Shown in pieces: positions 38,301 to 50,018 of a stretch of 64,000 bases of DNA. A program made the translations under genes and the position numbers. The stretch lies in assembly GCF_964355755.1 (NCBI RefSeq), contig NC_092672.1, positions 124,001 to 188,000 on the forward strand, read 5' to 3'. Source of the stretch: Antedon mediterranea. Taxonomy: Eukaryota; Echinodermata; Crinoidea; Comatulida; Antedonidae. The notes beneath the pieces were generated by a model that saw only the letters and a list, made by a program, of their open reading frames with translations, did not search any database and was not told the DNA's origin. Numbering within the stretch: the stretch's first letter is position 1; every line of letters starts with the position of its first letter.

Positions 38301-40360
38301 GATAAAAAAGTATTACGCAACAGATCTATTTTTAATTAAACTTAAGCATTCTACTTTTAAAATCACAATTAATTCATTGATTTAAAAATACAGGTCTAAT
38401 AAAAATGGAAAACAAGAAGATAAAATTCAGATAAAGATTTTTTTATAAAAAATATCTTTCGCTGAACTCTTTTTCGATAACCACCAGTGCAGAAAGGTAA
38501 GTGCTGCCATTTTGACCTCTCTCTCTCTCTCTCTCTCGTTCAAAGTCAACGTTCCAAGTTCAGATAGATGGAATACAGCATTTATTAAAAATGTATGATT
38601 GACTGACTTTTTAACTAAACAATTGAAATACAGAAAGCAATAGTTATTTCTGTGTAAACTTATAAAACTATTTCTAAATTTTTCCTGTCGCCAAAATAAT
38701 TTCTTTTTGGTTTAGGCCTAAACACATACTTATTCATTATCACTAAACTTCAGATAAAAGAAGGTTGGTTACGAATTACGAAAGCCTATCTTGACTAATT
38801 GTTTCAAAGTAAACATCGTGTAATAAACTTGAATCCTAATCGGCAACATTTCATACACGAGAGAATATTAAATTAAGTGAAAAATATGGTTCAGATAAAA
38901 GTGAGTCAGTCACTGGCCCCTCCTATCTCTAAAATGATTGTAATTGGTATTTTCTTCAATTTGAGGGAATATATAAGTTATACAAATAAATGGATTTTGA
39001 ATCTGAAATGAATAATTATTCCATCAACAAGAAATATAATAATACTAGACATTTAAAAGGCGGCTCTTATAAGAATATACGGTAATTTAGTAAAATTATA
39101 AGATGGCTATTAGCAACGTAGTAGGTATAAAATATGTTTACAAAGCGACATTTGTAGGTTGTATCACAACTTCAAAATGTGATTATTATTTTGAAATGAA
39201 CAATCTAATGTTTGTTGAGATTTTTTTCATTGTGATAATAATTATGGTGTACTATGACGGAACCCAATACGAAGACGCTTTCTTTGTTTCCATTTTAATA
39301 TTCATATCGTTAACAACGGAAAACTTTTTAAAATCTGAATTTGATTAGTTGAATATACACACAGTTTCAGGTTTATTAAAGTAGTGAGCTCATTATACCA
39401 CAGTACGATAAGACATTATTTAATGATATTTGTAAGTCGCCAGATACTATAGGATCGCATCGTTGCTTTATGATGAAAATGGGACGACTTTTTAGCTACT
39501 GTATTTAAAAAAAAGTGCGTGTGTTGTGGCTCATCAACCAATCTTACTGAAAGCTTAATAAAAGGGTAGAATGATTTCTATTCGTACAAAAAAATGCTGA
39601 GAATGATTATTATTTGGGATTAATAAATTTCAAAAATGAGGCCAAACTTATTACAACTTTCCATCTAAATCCCAGCTGTGAATGTCATCAAGTCATCGGT
39701 TCATCAATTTAAATGTCGAATAAAGTAATTGTTGTCTTTAGTGGATTATGATCTCTCTTCCTTTGGATTTCATTGAGGTCTATTCTTGTTCCTCATTATA
39801 CTTATAAAATATACTAATAATGATATTTTTCCCATCAACTTTCATTTTTTCAGTGGAAAAATAACTTGACTAAGATTATTTTATACATTGTTTACCTCTT
39901 TAAACATAAAGAAGACTTTGTATAGAAAAAAACTAACTTGGTAATGTTTTCCCAGTTAACTACCTGTCTACATTTTAAATACCTATTAATTTCATTTGCA
40001 TAAAACTAACTTGGTAATGTTTTCCCAGTTAACTACCTGTCTACATTTTAAATACCTATTAGTAAATCATTGCCGTTTGTACAAAAGGAATTATCAGATA
40101 CAATTTACGGTTTTGTAAATTTTGATTGATAATATTCTCATTAACTTAGAATTTTACAGAAATATTTCTCTGAGATTGTTACAATGCATATGAATATTAT
40201 TCTATGATGGTTTAAATACACACCTGCCTAAACAGAATTTATGGCGTTTTGCCGCCGAACGCCTAAACGTCAGTCGACTTTTTCTTAAAGTTGAATCTAC
40301 AATTTCACTATATTAAATTGATTTTACCTAATAGATGCATGCCATAATAACTAAACTTAC
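35368..40360. other. Intron of the pedal peptide gene
   Basis: AT-rich. It contains a (CT)n run at about 38518-38539 and a 59-bp direct duplication at 39930-40061. Open frames 36259-36565 and 39103-39348 have no domain, signal or conserved splice context. Confidence 0.55.
39930..40061. repeat. 59-bp direct duplication
   Basis: aaactaacttggtaatgttt through aatacctatta occurs at 39930-39988 and again at 40003-40061, with a 14-bp spacer. The copies are essentially identical. Confidence 0.9.
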
Positions 40361-40450
40361 CGCTTGTTCACTGCTCACTGTTGGTATTAGTGCCACATTC
40401 AGTAAACAGCCTACTAACCAAATACTACCAAACAATTTGAAATAAAACAT
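40361..40450 (-). CDS. Pedal peptide/orcokinin-type precursor, exon 1 (signal peptide)
   Basis: ATG at 40450 (minus) opens 30 codons ending at a GTAAGT donor (40355-40360), phase 0, matching the phase-0 acceptor of exon 2. The product begins MFYFKLFGSIWLVGCLLNVA and continues LIPTVSSEQA. A hydrophobic core is followed by a good signal-peptidase site after Ser27. The repeat exon has no signal sequence of its own (an ATG at 35388 lies in the intron side), so this exon supplies the secretory start. The intron is 4,993 bp. Confidence 0.85.
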
Positions 40451-40545
40451 TCTTTCACAAATGCCACTCTTACTGGTCAGATGTAATAACAACCAGGTGT
40501 TTCAAAATAGTTTTTCTGACTGTAAAAGACCCTACTCGTTACCTG

Positions 40546-40554
40546 CTTTTTATG
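40546..40554 (-). promoter_or_regulatory. TATA-like element of the pedal peptide gene
   Basis: CATAAAAAG on the minus strand, about 96 bp upstream of the ATG at 40450, the same distance as in the cyclic-peptide gene. Confidence 0.4.
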
Positions 40555-40612
40555 CGAACTCATAACAAGTCACTATCGTCCATGCAATCAACACAAGTAA
40601 CACATCGTATAG

Positions 40613-40624
40613 TGCGCATGCGTT
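40613..40624. promoter_or_regulatory. NRF1-like site upstream of the pedal peptide gene
   Basis: TGCGCATGCGTT closely fits the NRF1 consensus YGCGCAYGCGCR, about 165 bp upstream of the ATG. Confidence 0.35.
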
Positions 40625-43600
40625 TCTAATCGCGTGTATCCTTGCATTTGATTGGCGAGATGTCGAAGAACGTTTTAAAAGAAGGTTTTTAATTACACGT
40701 TACTGGAAATAACTATCGATTATTTAAGTCCGTGTTTCGTGGGCATTAAGCTGTCGAACGATCCAATATCTCCATTCAGGTAGCAGTCACCAACGCATTT
40801 ACTAGCAACGAAAAAGTTGGAATTATTTTATCACATAAACAAAGCAATTAGACACTAAGAAGGTGTGTTACTTTTTATATCGACTCAAACTAATATAATA
40901 AAATATAGTAATGTTTATAATACCTAAAATACCAGTGCAACAATTATACAATTTTGACAAATATTTGTGTTCTTCTTCTATTTATGCATAATTTGGATTT
41001 ATTTAAATTTATCGTGAGCTATAATTTACCTTCAATTATTTGAAATTAATACCCACGTATTTCAACTTCTGATATAAAGTATCGGATAATGTTTTACAAA
41101 ACCACAATATTTTAATTGATTCTTCAAACTTTAGAAATACAATTATTGTCTTACATGAGTACATTTGTAATGTCTAATAGGAAACTGTGAATGTTGCAGT
41201 ATATTTTAAAAATGTCCTTGAATTAAAAGTTTTTTTTCAGATGCTGTACTTGTAGTTATTAAAAATTAAATAAATGCTTCTAAACTACGACTTCGTAAAT
41301 AAGATATTAGAACACAAGTTAATTAGATAGGTCAGAGTACACAAATGGCAGAATTATTTATTCAATAATGGGGATGCATTATTATTCCAATAAGTAAATT
41401 ATTGAGCAAAATTAGATTAATTCTTAAAGTATACCAATTAGCGCATACGCATGGTGGCATCTCTCTGTCAAAATGTTTATTATCATTGTCAATTTATCAG
41501 GTAATAACTTTATTTATTATATATTTCGTCATTATAAAGCTTTAATTATCTTTCGTGTTGCCGATTTATTATTACAGTGTCAAGTTTCCATTATCATCTG
41601 CATTACAAACCAAAAATAATTCAACAAAATGACAATCTAACTTTAGAGTAGAAGACCAATGGGAAGTGGTGTCGAGGATTGGTCTATAGGTGGATACTTG
41701 CACTGATAACGACATTGATTATTACACATTAAACAAATTATTTATCGATATCTTACTAATACAGCCCTTTTATTTTGAATTATACATGTAAACTAATTCT
41801 TAAAAAGTAGTTAAATCATTTGACTGCTTTTTAGTAAAACACTCTACATCTTAAATAAAAGCATTATAACGTTATTACATTATATTTTTTTTAGTATTTT
41901 CCAACGTATTAGTTCAATAATACGTTTACTATACTTTGAGAAGAATTTAAGATTACTACAAGGCCAAGATAGGTGAACAAACAGATCTTAATATAATAAT
42001 ATTATTGTTCAATTAATGAGGCTTTTATGGGGTTTTGAGAAAACAATAGGGAAAATATTGGATTTAAATCTACATTGTTTGGCTACAGCCATATTGTGAT
42101 AATAGTTGGCTCCAAACATTAATGGATATATTTTACTTAATCTTGCATTAAAACGGATTAGATTTAAATTCTTCATAAATTCAATCAAGTTCAGAGATTG
42201 TCGAACAGTAGTTTATTCATCAGCTATGTACCTGTGATTGAGAAATAAGCGTATTGCTCGTCTTGTCGCGAACCTTTCGGTTCTTATTAGGAGCAAAATG
42301 TATGAGATATATAACTTATAAGATACAATATAATTATTATTTCCTGAAATCCACATAAAAATCAAAGTATATATTTAAATAAGTGGGATTGAAATATGTT
42401 ATATCTGTTAACTAACCTGTCTACAAAATAACTGATACAATTTTCAAAAACCATGAATATATTTACGTATAAAATACTTTTATAAATCATGAATATCTAC
42501 TTTTAGTCTCATAGATACCATTATAATTTATTCTTGGCAGTTTGTGTCCTCAAATGATTTCATATTCAGACATATTCATATAGAAATGTTATTCCCATGT
42601 TTGTGACTTAGTATGCACTTAGTCATTTTGCGCTTGTGGTTTATTATGAAAGAAAACTGATCAATAATCATGGCAAGTAATGTCATCAATTGTTCTTTAC
42701 TGTAATTTTCAAAACGCATAAATTTCATTATAATTAAGACGTTAAAGGAAAATTAATTCCTCGTTACTACACATATGTAGTTTGAACGAACGATATGATA
42801 TCTAATAATGTGTCAATATGTACATTGCACCAATAGTTTCGTTGTCAGCTCTGTTGATATTTAATAACTTTCACGATAGCAAATAATGCTAGTATTTGAG
42901 TACTAACTTGCTGTCAGTGACCGGTTAGCTTAACATTTTAATAAGTTTGTATAACGTAGGAATGTTGTGTTTACAGCTTCTGTGACGCGACGATGACGTA
43001 GCTAGGAGATGTGTTCCTAAAGATAATTTATAATTGATTTTGAACCTATGTTATATTATGATATTCTTTTATAAAAGGTAGGCGTACTAATATAAATGAT
43101 CATCGCAAAAGAAGGAATGGCTTACATTGTAATCAGGGAAGAGTAAAATTATATTACAGAGTGTAATTTCAATCTTCCCTGAGTGTGAAAAAGAGAAATG
43201 ACATAATATTTGGTCCCAGGTAACAGCAAAATAAAAATCGATTTTCTTATTATCTCTTTTTTTCTCAGTTATTTTTCTACATTCGTTCAAAAACAGTAGC
43301 TACTTTCGCTTAATATCTCATTACCACTCTATCATGCAATAAAATATTGAAACTCAAAGATAAGTTCGGATTCAAAATTAGACAAGGTTCGGAAGAATGA
43401 TACAAAAAAAAAATATGAAAGTGTTACGTAGCATAGACATCAGATAGCTAATATCAGTTGTTGGACGGATTATAATGTTATATAATCTAATATCCATGTA
43501 CAATATCGAGTATTAATCGGTGTTTTGTGTTTAAATATCAGTTATCGACGAGGTGGCTACAAACATATATTTTAATGTCAAGAAAGAGGTATACTAAGAT

Positions 43601-46600
43601 AAGGTTGAAAAGTAAGCTTTATATTCGATATGACATTCGTGATATGTCCAGTATAACCTAGAGATCCGAGATTACTGATTTTTTGTAGTCAAAATTGTGA
43701 TTGTTTTCTGTAAAATCTATTCATGGTGTGTTATAATTGTATGTCTAATGATCATTCAAATCATCTCAAACGACTATCTTCATATTAAGCGATTTGTGCC
43801 CGAATATTCACTCATTGTGTCATAATTACCAGTTTGTTTAATAGCAAGCGCGGCATCGTCCATTCATGTCTCATTAATGATATTGTCAATGTCAAATCTT
43901 TTTACTGGTCTCAAAATTTCCTATTTCAAAAACGAATTAATTTAGAATAATTAATATTCTTCCCTGAAATAATATGATCAAATATGCCGAACAACTACAG
44001 GTACAGATATTCATTATAATTGTTCTCTATTGAACCTAATTACTGAATACTATAATAAGACACGTTTGTGTGTATAATAGTCAATTTCTATTAAAGCTTA
44101 AAGATTTCGAGTCTAACCAAAATAGACAGTGTTATCATAGACCTATAATTTATAGGTCTATTTATAGTTTTAATTTTTATTCATTTAATTCAAGGTATAC
44201 ACGTCACAGCAAACTTAATATTTTTCAATAATTGTTGATTAAGATTAAAGAGATACACATAAATCATCACTTTTCGATCAATGTGCTACCACAGATGTCT
44301 TTTACAAATAGTGGACAGCACGCGCATGCTTTTGGGTTGACCCATAATAGATTGGAGAATTGGCAGAAAGATAAAGTGGATGACTTTTCTATTACCCATA
44401 GGCTGACTCCTAGTAATTTCCCGATGCACACTGGGAATGGCTTGATGCACAAATCTTCTAAATTGTTAAAAACAAAACAACAAAAACGTCTATAACCGCA
44501 GACATACAAGATTGGTAATTTGACGATAAATAATGAGTTTAATATTGGATTAAGCTATCATAACCTATGTCATTTTTATTACACTGTTTGTCGTTTATTA
44601 TTCACTAATTTCAATTTAAATCTCCAGTTTGATCGACATTTTCTGCATCGTTAGTATCATTACCCTATTAATAATTCATTTTAACATTTTCTCATCATAA
44701 ACATTGCTATGTTGGCAAAAGATGCAAGTAGGTCTACAGTTGTAAACATTCAGTGCTTAGCAATCGGTACAATGGCAAGTGACAACATAGTATAAACAAA
44801 TGTAATGTATTTACATCGAAACAAATAAATACCATACTTAGCGTAATTATGAGGTTTCACTGATTAAAAGTAAACAAACCAAATACAACTTTATTACAAA
44901 TTTGAAAAAAAAACAAGCATCTGATGATTTATGTTTTATATTGTAGTGCATTCCATATTTTGAATAGATCGAATAGACCTTCCGTAATATAATTTATTTA
45001 AAATACTTTCATACACGTATATTCGACAGTGATATACTGAAATACATGTGAATATATTGACGACTCTATCATACCTAGTTTTTCAGTTCATAACTAATCC
45101 AGTTGGCAATACGTATCAATAACTTATGTCAACATGGCGCATATGATCACTACGCCCACTTCTAATGACAGGTCGTGGTTCATATTGCGACAGAATCGCG
45201 CAAATTGCTCAGTAAATTGACTTGTTCACAGGTGGTTACCCAATCAATATTCGCATTGAATACGTACATAGAGAAATGATGCGAGGTGATAGATCTAGCG
45301 GGGATCGACGCTTGCAATACCGCTATCAAATTGCATCTTAGGCTATTGAGTGGCAAGATAATCGCTTACGATTTCCTTCTCATATCTTTTGAGTTAACGT
45401 CCTGTAAGCATAGTTGATCGATAGACATTTTGATGAGCACAACATATTACATACTATAATTGACATTAAGATTCAACCAGAAGCATTTACGAAATCTAGC
45501 TAGATAACCACTGACAATTATTTTGTGACACATGTCTAAAACTAGTTCGCTATTAAAAAAAACATAGACCAAGTTTATTGATACAACCAAATCATTTGAA
45601 ATAAAAAATTTTATATTTTAACATTGTCTTTATTATTTATTTCATTTATCATCAGTGATAATGGGAATAGACATGATCCGCGTACACAATCTACATCCTT
45701 AATCATCAGGATATCGACGCGCATGTCATTAGCTCTCCGCGGGACTGAAAGAAATCATACATCAGATTTTGGATGTCAAATCTCAGTAAGGTTGGTTGCC
45801 AAATTTAATAACTATACAACCTTCACTGTCTTCGTTATAATTCAGTATTATCGATTTCAATTTAAAAGTAATACTAATTCTTCAATACGATATATGCGTA
45901 CCCATTTCAGGGTAAACATGGGAAAGCGTTTCTCTGCATGTAGGTAATGAAACAACTGATCATCTTGACAAGAGATAATTGATAAAACCGCAAGGTGGTA
46001 TCGCCACTTAGCTCAAGTTTTGTAAACAGTATAGATGAGTGAGCCATGACACATTTGAACTTGCTGCAAGAACAACGCACCATAATAATGATGTTGATTG
46101 TGCTTTTAATATATTGTATTTTTATATATTCTGCATAATACATTATTTACATATTATATGTTAGCTGTTTTCCCTCAACTCGTGGAAGAACAAGTGTTTT
46201 ATCTTGTATGCTGTACTTTTTCATGAATAAATAAAGCTAATACGATATTGAATGTAAATGATTCAGTAAAATAATAATAGTAACAATAACTATAAGTATA
46301 CTGTATAACATTTAGTTAACTTAACTTGTACAAGATCTTTTTACTTAAACAATTCAATAATGATAATGACATTTGTGATGACGTAAAACCTAACTCTTCA
46401 CTAAAAAGTTAGGAACACATTAATATAATATTTTACTCAGTACCGTAGTTATTCTTAACAGAATTGTTTTATCATTTTATATTTTGTATTGTTTTAAACT
46501 GACTTTATTGTTTTCTTCGTCTTCTCTCTTCGTTTCACTGCTTTCTTTTGTGACGTATAGTTGCAAACTCTTTCATTACTTCTCGGTTTATTGACGATGC

Positions 46601-47691
46601 CGGTCACTTTTATTACAAACATGCATTTGTATTGGACTTTTGTGATTGTACATTTATGTGGAGAAGAACTCATTAATGTAATATTTACATTTCCGGTGAA
46701 TTGAAAATTCCGTTAATTTAAAATAAGTTTAATTTCATTTTTATCTACATCAACATCATCAAGGTTTTTTGTCATACTTTAGATGTGTGCAACTACCAGT
46801 TAATATCCTCCAGTCTAATAATAACAACGAATTAGTGTCATCAGTCACAATCTAAACAATACGGTTTCATTCCATCTCTTGTAAATTAAATTGATGTTTA
46901 TACTAGGTTTAAGATTGAAAGCCAAGCTGAACCAGATGCGATATTCTACTATTCAGTTAATTTCAGTCTAACACTTTCTCGTTTTTATAGTTTGGCTTAC
47001 GAGCGATTTTCTTACAACAACAGTAGTATAAGTTAATAGCCACCCGAAAGTATTTTAATTACGACGACTACTGCGTTAACTTTCCACAACGATAGAATCA
47101 AAGTAGCAGTAGACAGCAATGTTACTCTGCTACATTAACACAATTGGATAATGTTCATGGGTACTTACATTTAACGTGATTCTCAAAATACATTTACAAA
47201 AAGAGATTGGTAGTAATTAAACAAAGACATTATGTTTTAATAAAAAAAGACTTCCCACGCCTGCGATAACGCGAGACAACAATTTTGCAAGATATCTGAA
47301 TGCCAATCTTGTTTGTTTCATAGTGATTGGTAAAATGATAATTTAAATAATGGTTCGGTAACTGACTGTAGTAAGGATATATAGAAGAAATCAAGGCAAT
47401 CTTTATGATAAAATTGTAATGTTAAAATACTTATTCCTCGAACATTTATTATATTATATGACTGAATTCATCAAGTTAGATCAGTTCAAAGACGAACTGA
47501 AGCTTCTAGATATTATTAGCATTTAATAATAGTGTTTTATTGACAATATTATATTATTTTTTTGTTGAAAAAATGTTGGTTTACTATGTTTATGAAATTA
47601 TCTATAAATTAAAAGGAAGTTCGATATTTGAAATATAGCACCTTAAGATATTGTGTTCTATAGACATATACTGTATGGAAAAGAAAACAGA
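40625..47691. other. Gene-poor intergenic DNA
   Basis: No exon with homology or a consistent splice model. At 44232-44509 both strands are open for 80-87 codons with a somewhat richer composition than the surroundings; no domain is recognised. A CpG-bearing stretch lies at 45120-45360. Confidence 0.45.
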
Positions 47692-47911
47692 AGGAATTCT
47701 TGAACAAGTTGAAGCCATGGAAGATCAGTGAAATTCCTGACATAAGAGGAATTCTTGAACAAGTTGAAGCCATGGAAGATCAGTGAAATTCCTGACATAA
47801 GAGGAATTCTTGAACAAGTTGAAGCCATGGAAGATCAGTGAAATTCCTGACATAAGAGGAATTCTTGAACAAGTTGAAGCCATGGAAGATCAGTGAAATT
47901 CCTGACATAAG
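47692..47911. repeat. 55-bp tandem repeat, four units
   Basis: Units start aggaattcttgaacaagttg at 47692, 47747, 47802 and 47857 and are virtually identical. The period is not a multiple of three and stops interrupt each frame. Confidence 0.94.
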
Positions 47912-48154
47912 AATCGACTAAGTTGTGCAATAAATGGAGATTACGCAACAAGTGGACATTGTGAATATACGTTTAAATGACACATGAGATGGGTATATGA
48001 AACTGAGAATGGACTTATTACCAAAATACATTAGTGAGAATATGTGTATCTATAACTATCTCTTTATTCTTTTCGTAAAAATTGTAAAAAATATCTTATT
48101 TCTTTATACTAATTTTAATATTATTATGATTGTAGTACACTGAAAGTATCTATT

Positions 48155-49000
48155 TTTAGTCGCGTGGAAGCGACTCTATAGTTCACTATGTCGGTCGGTT
48201 GGTCGGTCTGTCTGTCTGTCTGTCGGTCGGTCTGTCTGTCGGTCTCTGTCTGTCTGTCGGTCTGTCGGTCCAGTATCACTATGCGTTTTATCGCTTTCTG
48301 ACCTTATCTTGATATCAGTTTAATCTAGCTAGGTCAATTTTTCACAGTATATTCCTTATGGCCAGGAATCAATGTGGTTATGTTTTCACGGTGCGCAATA
48401 AAAAATTACGCGGTCTACGCACGATTTAACGAAATCACGTTTGTAATCATATCTTCACAACCATGAATCACAATTAAATAAAATTTGGTACTCATAAATT
48501 TCAGGGCATAAATCATCATATGGCAATACAATTACGTGCGTAGCGCATGTAACGCATGCGTACGCGCGCTTAAAATTTTCAAAACTTATTTTCGATGAAA
48601 TAAGAGTACGTTTCAGGCAATTTTAAGCGTTTACAAAATTGCTATGAGTGCGCATATTTTTGCGCGCGCACTGCGCGTTAAATGTTATTGCGCACTCTTT
48701 TTGCCAGATTTCTGTTTTCTTGACTTACTTTTCAACTCGAAATTACGTTATACGAGCACGTCAAAAGTGACAGGCTACGCACGTGTAAATTAAAAAAATA
48801 TAAATGTTTTTAAACATTTCAACATTTTTAAACATGTTCAGTAATTTCGGTCAGTATAGTTCACTATGTCGGTCGGTCGGTCTGTCTGTCTGTCTGTCGG
48901 TCTGTCTGTCGGTCTGTCGGTCTGTCTGTCGGTCTGTCTGTCGGTCTGTCGGTCTGTCGGTATGTCTGTCGGTCCGGTATCACTATGCATTGTAGCACGC
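48155..49000. repeat. Interspersed repeat with two GTCTGTCGG microsatellite cores
   Basis: The sequence tatagttcactatgtcggtcggt leads into (GTCGGTCTGTCT)n and ends (t)ccagtatcactatgc at both 48178-48285 and 48857-48990. The first is preceded by a hairpin AGTCGCGTGGAAGCGACT (about 48158-48175). Between them lies an unusually CpG-rich 480 bp (gcgcgcg words near 48545-48680). It looks like copies of one repeat family or one duplicated element. Open frames here are microsatellite artefacts. Confidence 0.7.
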
Positions 49001-49252
49001 GACCTAATGGCTGTTGGCCTTGTTATTTCATCGTTTTTGTTTTTATTTATTATTTTATGTAGTAAGTTGTATTAGTTTAAATGTATGTGTATTGTTTCTG
49101 GGGTCTTTCTCGAGACAAGAAACTTGATTTCTTCTAGAGAAGACCCCAAATGATGGCTTATTACTAATGTTTTCATTTATGTACACATCTATATATTATA
49201 CTGTATAATGCCATTGTTGAACAAATAAATGTTTTTTGAATTTGAATTTGAA
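49000..49252 (+). mobile_element. Probable 3' tail of a non-LTR retrotransposon
   Basis: An AT-rich 3'-UTR-like segment contains an imperfect hairpin (ggggtctttctcgagacaag / cttctagagaagacccc), AATAAA at 49224-49229, and a short (TTTGAA)n tail at 49234-49252. A 5'-truncated LINE tail is the simplest reading. No reverse transcriptase remains. Confidence 0.5.
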
Positions 49253-50018
49253 TCTTGCGAACAAGTTAATATATTTATCGGCCTTAGTATGGTAGTTTAT
49301 GTACTAAAGTGTGTATCTATAACTATCTTGCGAACAAGTTAATATATTTATCGGCCTTAGTACGGTAGTTTATGTACTAAAGTGTGTATCTATAACTATC
49401 TTGCGAACAAGTTAATATAATTATCGGCCTTAGTATGGTAGTTTATGTACTAAAGTGTGTATAACTATCTTGCGAACAAGTTAATATATTTATCGGCCTT
49501 AGTATGGTAGTTTATGTACTAAAGTGTGTATCTAGAACTATCTTGCGAACAAGTTAATATATTTATCGGCCTTAGTACGGTAGTTTATGTACTAAAGTGT
49601 GTATCTATAACTATCTTGCGAACAAGTTAATATAATTATCGGCCTTAGTATGGTAGTTTATGTACTAAAGTGTGTATAACTATCTTGCGAACAAGTTAAT
49701 ATATTTATCGGCCTTAGTATGGTAGTTTATGTACTAAAGTGTGTATCTAGAACTATCTTGCGAACAAGTTAATATATTTATCGGCCTTAGTACGGTAGTT
49801 TATGTACTAAAGTGTGTATCTATAACTGTCTTGCGAACAAGTTAATATAACTATCGGCCTTAGTATGGTATTTTATGTACTAAAGTGTGTATAACTATCT
49901 TGCGAACAAGTTAATATAATTATCGGCCTTAGTATGGTAGTTTATGTACTAAAGTGTGTATCTATAACTATCTTGCGAACAAGTTAATATATTTATCGAC
50001 CTAAAGTGCGTATTGATC
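49253..50018. repeat. Higher-order satellite: 215-bp trimer of 73+73+69-bp units
   Basis: The unit tcttgcgaacaagttaatat plus atttatcggccttagtatgg and gtttatgtactaaagtgtg repeats about 10.5 times. Three unit types alternate: a tatgg unit, a tacgg unit, and a shorter unit with ataattatcgg that lacks tcta. Trimers start at 49253, 49468, 49683 and 49898, exactly 215 bp apart. The array abuts the LINE-like tail. Confidence 0.93.

Noticed and set aside
48804-49075. Overlapping SVGLSVCLSV-type open frames
   Set aside because: Translation of a GTCTGTCGG microsatellite.
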